Shown here one piece after another: positions 54,047 to 64,000 of a stretch of 64,000 nucleotides of DNA. Location of the stretch: positions 3,596,001 through 3,660,000 of the forward strand of contig NC_092363.1 in the NCBI RefSeq assembly GCF_030848805.1. Reading direction: 5' to 3'. Position 1 is the stretch's first letter, and each line of letters begins with the position of its first letter. Both the position numbers and the translations under genes were made by a program. The stretch is from Temnothorax longispinosus. Its lineage: Eukaryota; Arthropoda; Insecta; Hymenoptera; Formicidae. The notes beneath the pieces are model-generated. The model had not been told where the DNA came from. It saw only the letters and a list, made by a program, of their open reading frames with translations, and searched no databases.

Positions 54047-54929
54047 GATACTTTCTTGCCGTTACTAAATCGTTAAATCTTAAATTAATTTTTCGTAATA
54101 AAAATATTATCGTAATACGTAAGCAACATTTTTATTCCATGTAAATCAGAAATGAAAATTTTATTACAAAATATTAAGTAGCTTATATCCAATCAATTTA
54201 ACTAATTGTCCTAATTTTCATTTACTTTTATATTCTTTCTATTATTCAAAGTTTGATTAAATTAGCAATACTATCTTTAAAAATCAAAAATAAAGAACTC
54301 TTTGCAATTATTCTAAAATGATATTAATAAATTAGTAATTATTTTATAATATTACGCGATATTAAATCATTTTGCATTTAAAATACTACACGACAATATG
54401 CTATTGCAACAATATTACGTACATGTGTCCACGTATCTATCAGTTGTTCTAGTAATAAAAATTTTAATTATACATATAATTATCTTGAGTATATGTCTCC
54501 AATTACCAGATTTAATATGATGCATATAATAATTAAATTGAAATCGAACAGTAAAGTTATTTAATGCAATTTGATAACATGCTTTTATACTAGATGCCGT
54601 CGAGATATCAATATCATCACTCCCGATTTCTCTATTTAACTTTTTCACAGACGAATTTTTGAAGTTAGAAAGTTCTTTAATTATACTTTATTCAATTTTA
54701 AAATCTGTAGCAATTATAAATAAAGAAGAAAAGAGTGGAAAAAATAAAAATATTGTAGTAAATATTGTTAGTTTTCCCTTTCTCAATAATATTAGAATTA
54801 AAAAATAAAATTAAATGTATATATATGTGCTAGTGTCCTTGGAGAGATTACTACGAGCCATAATTATACAATATAATTTAAACAGACTTATCGTAGAAAT
54901 ATTCAACTAATTATTATAACTGACATTAA
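54047..54929. other. AT-rich 3' flank of the UGT cluster
   Basis: This is AT-rich DNA after the second UGT stop. Apart from the AATAAA signal just past the stop I see nothing in it. Its single open frame of note (54415-54648, minus) lacks any recognisable motif. Confidence 0.5.
54097..54102 (+). promoter_or_regulatory. Poly(A) signal of the second UGT
   Basis: AATAAA lies 50 bp past the TAA stop of the second UGT, and is the likely polyadenylation signal. Confidence 0.55.
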
Positions 54930-55832
54930 CCCTCAGGGTACGGGCTGGGTTAGCGTAACCCGAGCGAATTTTGAAAGTAGCGCCATTTCAAAGGAAGTGA
55001 ATGAGGGGGGTCCGTACCGGGGGGGAAAAATCTTTGAGGTAGCTACTATGTGAGCGCCAAGGGGCAGTGTCAGTCTACGCTTGGTGCTCAAGTTATACGA
55101 TTTTGAAAATTAAACTCGGGTAGTCTACACCCAGTCCGTACGGAACGTTACAAAATCCGTGTTTTTCAAACAAAAAAAATTGTGTTTTTCGAGTATTTGC
55201 TGCAGTAGAGTATTCTGGTATGTATAATTTACTATTTTTAATATACTTTTGTGCATTCTAACCTCAAAATGATGCTCTGTAGCATACCAGCATAACGTAT
55301 CCGTGCATGCAATTTTTGTTATTTATTTATATTATACTAATCAACAACATCCAAAAGAACTATTTTTACTTTAAGATATTTTTTTTGCGTTATTACGATA
55401 AATCAAGCAAGTAACGTTATATCGCTATCGCAAAAAAACGGGTATTTTCATAGTTCAAAAAAAATATACTTTTTGAAATGGATCAAAAAACGAATTCAGC
55501 CATTTCAAAGAACAACTTTTTAGCTTTCAAACGCGACTTAAAAAATGTCGATATCTTTTTTTTCATAAAGTTATGCAATTTAAAAGAAAAAATGAATTTT
55601 TATGAAAATTTTTTGAGAATGGTTTACATTTTCAAATGTATCTTTGTTTAAACAAATAATGTAATAAATCTATCAACGCCATTGTATTTTTGAGAAAATT
55701 TCCGATCCAGAGAAAAAAAAATTTGTTTCAATTGATAAATTACAGCCCGATATACAGTCAATCAAAGTCGCCGGGTTAGGCTAACCCATGTCCGTACGGA
55801 ACGTAACTTTTTTATAGTCCGTACCCTGAGGG
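54930..55832. mobile_element. 903-bp piggyBac-like non-autonomous element with TTAA flanks
   Basis: The ends are exact 14-bp inverted repeats, CCCTCAGGGTACGG and CCGTACCCTGAGGG. TTAA flanks both sides (54926-54929 and 55833-55836), the hallmark of piggyBac-superfamily insertion. Just inside each end is a near-perfect palindrome, GGGTTAGCGTAACCC at 54947-54961 and GGGTTAGGCTAACCC at 55773-55787. The motif TCCGTACGGAACGT appears at about 55135 and again at 55791. No open frame of useful length exists, so any movement would depend on transposase from elsewhere. The intact termini suggest it is fairly young. Confidence 0.82.
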
Positions 55833-55836
55833 TTAA

Positions 55837-58800
55837 CATTCATATTATAATTTTCGTTAATTGCACTTATGTCCTTCAGAATTTAATTATTTAAATTACA
55901 ATTATATGTGTGCAAAGTACTGAGTATAAAGTGATGTTTATAAATTTATATGTCTTCGTACTCTTTCTCTCTCTCCCTCCCCTCCCTCTCTCTCTCTCTC
56001 TCTCTCTCTTTCTGTCCTTCTGAAAATGTACTAATACATCTAACTTTTTAAATAGACCAACGACGCCCCATGATTTTTACATCAATAAAGAATGTCATAG
56101 AAAAAAATCGATTTTAGCTATTTTTAGAAGATAGGATTCGATACAATAGTTTATGTGTATATATGACTAAACTCGATTTAGTGTTTAAAAAACACGTTTG
56201 TTTTTGAGTTGTTAAACCATTTAATAAAAGAAGAATTTGTTTTAATCTCGAATTTAAAAATATTATATGTTGATAGTAGTGTATTGTTCGATATAATACA
56301 ACCGACGATATACAAATATGTTTTGGAACACTGATTTAATGCTCTTGAGATTGGAAATAGATTCTGTTATTGCTATGCATACAATAGCAATATGCGATAC
56401 GGCACATTACAAGGTATTACGAGACATTTCTATAGACTAAAAATCTTTTAGGAAAGCAAATTTTAGTTATAAATAATATAAATATGCAAAGATTTTGACT
56501 AATACAGTGGCAGCGTTTAAGTTTTATTGTGTAAGTATAAGATACCGTTAACGTTAAACTGTGACCACTGAAAGTTCATTATATAGTACCGAATAAGCGC
56601 ATTCACGAAGTACATACTCCCCTCAGTTCTAAGCCTTCTAAGTTAACTAGTGGTATGACACAAAGTTATATGATTATCGCTCTTCGTAATGCATGTAAAA
56701 TTTAGAACATCAAAGTACGCTAGAGTTAGCTAATTCAGCTCTGTGTTAATGTTACGTATAGACATACATATTAAATATATATAGCAGATTACCTGTTATA
56801 TAATCTAAAACTCATACTCATAAAACATAATTAATGCAAAATACTTTCTAAATAAAATCTTCAATCCTAATTTTATAACTGTCGCACCAGTAACAATATA
56901 TAATTCATTGTCATTTAAAACATATAGTTCCAAAATCGTAAGTTTAAAGTTTTCAGAAAACTATTATTTAATTTTCAACAAAACTATCATTCTTAATTTA
57001 CGTTACTTTCTTGTTTTTTATAACGTCGCATCAATCATAGACTCATCTCTTATTATCTATTATAAGATTTTATAATAGATTTGCGGAAGTATAATAAAAT
57101 TGTATAAATTTATAAGATACAAATTTATAAAAAGTGAAGTGTGCCCAGCTTAAAATCAAGTTTAACTTTTTGTTAAAACAAACAGAAAATCAGTTTTGCG
57201 CGGCAAACGAAGTGAATCCGACACTGTCGGCGATACGATCGGAACCTCGAAAGTCGGTATCAAGAAAGCGGTCGCCGATACGCCGTACCGAAGTCGGCGA
57301 AGTGACTTTCTATCGTGATGCGACGAGAACGTGTCGTCTTTCGGTAACCGTACCCCCAAAGTGTCCCGGACTCATCAGCCGTGGTAACACCGGGGGCTTA
57401 CTCGATGCGGCCGACTTAACTCGAGCTCGGCAGAAACTTCGCGTGAAGTAGATTACTATACCACCGTCCGCGCACGTAGCGTCTACGCAACTACGACGTG
57501 ATACATACAAGATGACGATGGTCGAAGTGCGCTTCACAGGATTTTGGAATTAACGTACCGCATCGTGTTCCTCTGTGGAACTCAACGCAGGCAAATTCGA
57601 AGCGAACGAAAATCACGCACGTTCGATCGCGCTAATGCGTATAACAATTTGATTAAAATGTCAATTATCTTTGCATGAGAAATTCCTACGGGCTTTTATG
57701 CCCCAGTTGACGATATGAAGAAAATTTTTACGCATAAACCAACATTCGACCATTAACCATTTTTTATTCTTATATTCACGGTACAAGAGCTCAAACGCGT
57801 TCGTTTCAATAACCAGACAGTTCACTCACTATATACGGATTGCCATGTCGCATCGGTCATAATTTCACGTACGTCTATCTATAAAATCCGTGACAGGCGG
57901 CGACGGATCAATAAATATTTCAGCAATTAACGAACAATGAAATTGATGCACAGTGAGAGATAGAAACAGTCGAGGGAGAATGAAACAGGTCGAAACCCAA
58001 TAGAGGGATTTGCAACCGGGCTGCTGAACAATAAGGAAGGAAGAGAGGAGTGGAAAAGGGACGTGTGTGTCCCTGGCGTTTCACGTCAGGGAAGTTTCCC
58101 CTTTGACTTAGTGGCGTCGTGCGATGCATTATGCAAGGTGGTAAGATCTGGTAGGGAAGTGCCTGTCTTTCCGACTGTCTCTACCGTTACGCCGGGACGC
58201 GTTCTCATCACAATCACTAAACCATCGCGCGCCGCGCAGCAAGGGAACAAAGACAAGAAACTCGCGCAACTCCGTTGAGTTGAATTAGAGCCGATGGATA
58301 TTAACGATTCAAGTAGGCAGCCGCGAGCCGAGTAGGGTCGCACATAAATTAAACATCGATTTGTGTGGGTTATTTCAGTAGTCGCGGTCAATTATTAAAT
58401 TCCTTAATATACCATAAGTAATGGCTTAAAAATAAAATTCCTCAAATTATCGGATTATCTCGAACTAACATTGAGCATAAATATAAGATGCTGTATAGAC
58501 TAAAGATATTTTAGGAAGTGTAAAATCTCCTGCAAAGGATATATAAAATGCCTGACACAAGAAAATTTAAAAATATATCTAACTAAGATTATATTTCAGT
58601 CACTCTGCGTCCTTTTTTTCTTTTTATTATAAAAATATCCAATGAAAGCTTTTATTTGTTTGACACAACCATCCAGCTTGTATACCAGAGGACACGTTTT
58701 CTTCGGAATGGTGAGTGTTCTGATAAAATCAACGAACGTGTCAACCTTATATGCTTCGAAAAAATAACAACGTAAAAAACTAAATTACATGTAATTATAC

Positions 58801-59253
58801 GTAGATTTTGATAGTTTACATTGTTGTCGAATTCTAAGATATGTCGAGAATGTGTCGCCTCGTGACGCACGCTCGGGGCTCAGTTGCCTATCTCGCTTAG
58901 AGTCCTATCGGCTGGTCGTAACGTGGTAATCTATGTGGCGTATGCGTGGCGCGTGATGCGTTACACGTGAGGTGTACGTATCGCATGATTCGCGGATACC
59001 CGATACATAGCATTGCATTGTAACGGCTGCGGCATCGGCGCTCAGCCGATGTGTCAACAAACTTTTTCGGATCTACGAACTCGTTTTGTCTTGCGACTTA
59101 CTGATTCCTTTGTCAAATCGATCGTAAAGAAATATATGTTGCGCTGTTTTTATGTTTTATGTATGTACGCACGTATTATGCGTAAGCACAAGATAGAAAC
59201 TTTAATCAAAACCAAACAATATAAAATCAACGGAAAATTCTCTCTGACGTTAA
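55837..59253. other. AT-rich DNA with a CpG-rich island, no gene recognised
   Basis: The stretch is mostly AT-rich with a pyrimidine tract at 55961-56012. A CpG-rich island at about 57190-57640 stands out. It carries overlapping open frames on both strands (for example 57134-57451 plus and 57310-57537 minus) with no recognisable motif. A second moderately CpG-rich part lies at about 57.9-58.35 kb. A 24-bp sequence at 56431-56454 recurs at 58494-58517 with two mismatches. The island could be a promoter, but no gene is visible next to it. Confidence 0.4.
55961..56012. repeat. CT-rich microsatellite
   Basis: About 52 bp of CT repeat with short CCCTCC interruptions. Confidence 0.85.
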
Positions 59254-59775
59254 GGGGATCCTAAAGCCGTCTGTAATACCGGCTTTTTTTCTTAGCACTA
59301 ATCTTTTAATTGACTTTATAGAAATGCAAAATTCTTGTCTAGAATTAAAGTACGCATCAAAATCTAGGTCATGGTGGTCAAATTTATATCGAAAACAAAA
59401 AAAAATTAATATTTTTGTTAATTTTTGGTATACGTGACGACAATATTTGCTTTGTACAAAAATTCCACGATAAATATCCACAAAATTAGACCGGCATGAC
59501 CTAGGGACAACATTTAAGAACAATATCGTGCAATTAGATCTAAGATTGAAAACCTAGAAAAAAAGATTACTTTATATAACTTTTATATGTGCAAAAGCAC
59601 ATTCAGGTTGACAGGATAAGCAATATTGCGTGTGGCAAGAGATGGCGCAGTAATCGAACAAAGACAGATGCCTCTCGTTAGACAAGGACAGATATAGATA
59701 TATGACAAGAAAACAGAATTAGAAATGTTGACATTACCGACGTCGAGGAAGTTCAGCCTTCACTTTAGGATCCCC
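59254..59775. mobile_element. 522-bp inverted-repeat element bounded by TTAA
   Basis: GTTAAGGGGATCCTAAAG at 59249-59266 and its exact inverse at 59763-59780 make an 18-bp perfect terminal repeat. If the TTAA on each side (59250-59253 and 59776-59779) is the target duplication, the element is 522 bp with ends GGGGATCCTAAAG. Because TTAA is itself palindromic, a TA duplication with slightly longer ends is equally possible. No transposase is encoded, and the short open frames inside are not protein-like. Confidence 0.7.
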
Positions 59776-59780
59776 TTAAC

Positions 59781-62500
59781 TGTTAAAGTGATTCCTCGTA
59801 TATTGATAAAAGCGCCTTTATTAAATAATAATAATTTCTCACTAATGGCGTTTAATAAAGATTCTCATTGCCATGAGGAACTGAAGGTTTGTGTATATGA
59901 TAAAAATATTTAGTTTATAAGCAGGATATTCCATCAAGTATTTATAGATTCTTCACGCAATGTTCCAATAAATTTAATTCAATTTAATCCTAAGAGCTCA
60001 TTCTGATGCATATTAATATTACGTTAACACTAAATGCATATTCATTTTATAAATAAAATGTATTTTTTCTATTTGCGACTGTAACAAATAAAAATTGTAT
60101 GCTGACAATAATAAAATTCGTGAGAAATTGTAACTGCAGATCTTTTTAGTCTTTTTTTAATGATTCATTAACGTTCACTGCTATAACGTATCGACAACTT
60201 ACGCGATGCGCTGAAACCAACTAAATGCATCCCGCACAAATTGGATCACCAGGTTTGTTTATGAGGAAGCAAATATTTCGTCGCAACCACGGTAAATTGT
60301 TTGCCCGCGGCGAGCCCACGCTGCGCTTTTAATTTGCGCGGCTGGCCTGTCATCGAAATGGAAAGCCCAAAAATGCGAACCGGGTGAAAATTTAAGAGCT
60401 CAGCGCCGACGAAATGCGAGTAGCGAAAATGTATCTTGTAACATAGTGCTCACTTTGATACAAAATAGTAATTTAAGTAATAATTAATTGATTTGCGCAG
60501 CGCAGTATGTTCAAGTATTACATTCGAAACTCTTTATAATGAAAATTGCCGCGTCGTCGTTAAATTACTTTTACATTTTGACGTCCGAAATTAACAAGAT
60601 AATACGCAATACGCATCACGTTTCACAAAGCTGTTTTTTTTTGCGTTTTTTGCAAGCGACAAAAGAAATTTCGCGTGGAGCAACAAATGCGGAACGAACG
60701 ACGCGGCCTGTCACGTAAACCGTACGTGATGCGACGGTCGAACGTATGCACTTTTCAACATGTGGCACACGTTGAAGACGATACACGAGCACAGCGCTGA
60801 CTCCGGGGGCGAGTGATATAAAACCGCACGAAATTGTTGCTCCCGTGGCGGAAATAGTGTTCGTCCCGCATCCGGAATTTGGGACGTTTTGGGACGTTCA
60901 TTATCCAGTAGCAGCCTCGCTTAAACGTGAGCACGTATTCCGTGCAATAAATATATCGCGATATATACGAAGAAGAAATGTTGCGCGCGCTTGCTACGCT
61001 TCGTAATAGCAACATTTTCTAACGCTCTTATCTCTTGTTTAATAATCTATTGCATCTGTTTAATGTGGATTTATGCATACTTGAAAATACGTTAATCATA
61101 ATATGTTATTAAGTGTTATTCACGGTATCGAAATTTTTTCTAAAATTTTGATAGACGACTGATAAATATTTTTCGATAATTTGTTAATAACAATAAGAGA
61201 CCATCATTACGTTACGATAAATTATACTTACAAATAAATAAATTCTAAATATATACATAGGTTATTCCATAAAATTTGAAAAAAGTACGCACCGAAAAAA
61301 TCCACCTCTTCGCAGTTTCCGATTTTACCTCGTCTTCATTCCCTTTTTTCAATATTATTCTGTCTCGAATTCCTGATATACAACAATACACATGGGCGAA
61401 TTTATGGTAGCGAAATACGAACCGCGATTGAATTTAGCTTCGCTAAAAATCGCATCTGCATGGAATAATAATAGATAGGAAGATATGTAAAATAATAATC
61501 GAAGGTACTGGCGAGCTAACGATTGTTGCGAATATCATTCGATCGCCATTACTCGCGTTTTCATATCCCTCTTCGCTGCTTCCAACAGAACGGTTAGGTA
61601 TTTGGTATCGGAAATTGGGTTGATGATTCCAATCCATATGCAACATCTTTCCGCCTTTATAATAACCGTATTCGAATGACGAAGGTATTTGCATGTACAA
61701 TCACAGCCGCGATTTTCATCGCGTTTAACCCTTTTGCTGTTGGACCCTCCACGAAGCAATTTTCATGCAAATCCGACTATATTTTTGCATTTTTGTCTGC
61801 CATATTGGATCCGTCATCTCGTATTTCTTCGAGAACAAACGCAACAAAATACTAAAAAAAAGCATAATTTATAGATGCGTGGATTTAACGTGGCGGGTAA
61901 CGATAAAAGAGGTAGCATTAAATTGGTGTTAAGAACGAGACCCTGGTGCCAACAGGGGGGATTATCGTAAATTTCACATATACAGTTGGCAATAACCAAC
62001 TAAAATCCGGCGGATTATCCTCTTTGTAGAAATAAATGCCCAGAGTATGAGTAAAGTTGAAAGAGACTCTTATTTTAAACCTTTTGAGCGCGTGCAATCG
62101 TCCGGCTCGTATATGCGATACGTGCTCTCGCAATATGAAAGCCGGTTGATCTTTTAAATAGCGCGTTAGAAGTTTAGAATCATTCTCGTGATTACAACTT
62201 TATCTGCACTTAAGGTAGGGAGGGACTTTTTGAGTCATGGAACTCCAATTATATTCTGCATTAATTTATTAACTTTTGTTAATAAGGCCGATTTAATATT
62301 TTTACCTGTTTCAGTTGCCCTAAAAGGATTCTTGGATTCCCCGGGCTTCCAAGATTTTTAGATGTCTTGAAAATTTTTTATCCAATTTTTTTCTTTAACT
62401 GACTCAAATAGCCTCTCGTTATCCTATTGTTTTATAATAGTAATCGATTTCCATGTTTGCCTCTTGTTAAGTTAGATTAGCTAATGAATGTAATTCTCAC
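59781..62500. other. Non-coding, mostly AT-rich, no gene recognised
   Basis: Alternating AT-rich and moderately GC-rich DNA. Open frames at 60755-61015 (minus), 61443-61700 (minus) and 61689-61874 (plus) overlap other frames or show no family motif. A TTAACCCTTTTGC sequence at 61724 resembles a piggyBac-type end, but I found no inverted partner within several hundred bases. No exon or RNA gene is supported. Confidence 0.4.
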
Positions 62501-64000
62501 CAATTACATTACACGAGTCTCATCGAAAGGAAATCTGGCGAATCCTCTAAGCGGTGGCATTCACTATTCGCCATGCACCGAAACAAATATCCCTGTGACG
62601 AGGACGCTTAGTACGACTCGTGAAACCCAATTCTAACCGAGTTCAATTAACCCTGACCTCAACCGTCCGTCCGTCGCGTCGGTCGAACGAACGAAGACGA
62701 ACGGAGAGAACGCGGACCCAGTCGAGAATGCGATACTTAACACGTATTCGAGCGCTATATCGCGCGCAACGCCGGCTAACAAACCTCCATGGGGAAGTTA
62801 TATGTTAAGATCTGGACCGCAGACCGCGATATCTCACGTGCAGACGGAATTGCTCGTGAGATAGGGAGGTGGGGTGAAGGACGAGAGGGGAGGCGAGCTC
62901 GAATTTTCGTGCTCTAATGCGGGACCGCGGGTCCGTTTCACGTTTACTCGCTCGATAACGTTACATGCCGTTTAGCGTTTCTAACACCGTCGACGCGCGC
63001 CGAGACGCGGATGTTAATTATTTCGGCGGTTTCCCCCTCAGAGTTTCCTAATCACTTACGGAGCTCGATTAAGCATTGTGCTTAACAGGTGACCCGACCG
63101 CAGGACGCGTTCCATCGCGGCACGTTAGGGAAGTTATGCATCCGGCGGGCTCGTCGAGAGTTACCGCTTAAAGTTACCAACTAAAGCATTGTTCAATGAA
63201 ACATTTCATTGCACGGATATTATGTGTGAAGTTGACGATCCTTAGTAGGCCGCGGTATCAGTCTTAATCTTAAATACTGTTCATTAAATGCCTATTAATT
63301 GAATGCCAGTTCTTCAAATTAACATTGAAATTTTTAGAATATATTGCTTATAATGTTAAATATTTTATATAATTTCTACTTCTACAAAAGGACTACTTTC
63401 TAAATTTATATTCCTGGTTTTTTCTTTAGTCCCTATAGTGTTTTCAATTTAATAAAGTTTCTTACTACACATACATCTAGACTTCAAACTATTCTTATTC
63501 TTTTTCTTGTTTAGATTACCTTTTGCTTCTACTTTTTTTCAATTATTCATTTATCATTCACAGAAGTGCGTACGCATGGTCAGGTGTGCGTCCGTGCGTG
63601 CGTGTGTGGCTGCGTGTGTTTGTGCGTATCGTGCGTCGTGTAAATGTATATGGGTATCCGCAATGCGATGGGCTCGGGTCCGTGAGTTCGCTAAGCCCAA
63701 ATGACTGTGTGGATCAGTCATCCCTGCGGGATCCTAGTTCTCGTACGGCACGACCTCGAAATAGGTCACTAGTGGCAGAGCAGTTGTACGGTTGCGCCAT
63801 CGCCAAATTGCTTTGCACCCAATATTTTTATACAACCCGACCTGCCGTTTCATCACCGACGTGCCGGCGCGCCACGCGGATTGATATATCGCGCTCACCA
63901 GCACCAGCACCAGGAGCCGCGGCGCGGCTCGAAATTTCGGCTGGCAGAGTTTGAAAAATGCGACAGGACCGCGACGGCGGCCGCGGTCGCTCGTTCACGT
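62501..64000. other. CpG-rich right edge, no gene recognised
   Basis: CG-rich sequence at 62.6-63.2 kb and again at 63.55-64.0 kb flanks a short AT-rich part. A GT-rich patch lies around 63572-63631. The open frame at 63523-63954 crosses that patch and is low in complexity. An 18-bp near-palindrome, CAATGAAA-CA-TTTCATTG, lies at 63194-63211. The composition could mark the promoter or first exon of a gene starting beyond the edge, but nothing specific supports it. Confidence 0.35.

Noticed and set aside
61724..61740. TTAACCCTTTTGC as a possible piggyBac-type left end
   Set aside because: No inverted partner was found within several hundred bases.
63194..63211. Near-palindrome CAATGAAA-CA-TTTCATTG
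   Set aside because: An 8-bp stem in AT-rich sequence is weak evidence of function.
63690..63790. Possible tRNA-like or structured segment near GGGATCCTAGTTCTCG
   Set aside because: No consistent acceptor, D and anticodon arms could be drawn.

Overview
The window looks like nuclear DNA of an insect, most likely a hymenopteran and possibly an ant. Three things suggest this. Coding sequence is sparse and split by introns. AT-rich stretches alternate with strongly CpG-rich blocks. The only recognisable genes are two animal UDP-glycosyltransferases (UGTs) with C-terminal membrane anchors and the first coding exon of a TMTC-type protein O-mannosyltransferase. There are no operons, Shine-Dalgarno sites, CRISPR arrays, rRNA or tRNA genes that I can support. 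Species assignment is an inference.

Layout. From 1 to 13507 I see no convincing exon. This stretch lies downstream (minus strand) of the TMTC first coding exon at 13508-13827, so it is probably a very long TMTC intron. It holds one small transposon-like element (6008-6146), microsatellites and a possible plus-strand core promoter near 12343-12412. From 13828 to 48770 there is about 35 kb without a supported coding exon. It contains CpG-rich blocks (about 13.8-16.3 and 17.4-30.8 kb), AT-rich DNA, long GA tracts, a pogo/Tigger-like element (41860-42126), a mariner-like MITE (46283-46635) and a 30-bp tandem duplication.

From 48771 to 54046 two tandem plus-strand UGT genes share the same five-exon architecture and intron phases. 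The first (48771-51052, 532 codons) is intact and carries a 187-bp TTAA-flanked MITE in intron 3. The second (51645-54046) has all five exons, but the exon 1/exon 2 junction is out of frame by 2 nt, so it is a candidate recent pseudogene or a sequence error. From 54047 to 64000 I found no gene. This part contains a 903-bp piggyBac-like non-autonomous element (54930-55832), a second TTAA-bounded element (about 59254-59775) and a CpG-rich end.

Function. The UGT pair fits a detoxification or small-molecule glycosylation cluster of the endoplasmic reticulum. TMTC is an unrelated ER-membrane glycosyltransferase. The most distinctive genomic theme is a set of short TTAA (or TTAG) flanked inverted-repeat elements, three of which have termini beginning CCYT. 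I did not find a clearly new biological system. The best leads are the decaying UGT copy, the intronic MITE and the palindrome-rich 903-bp element.
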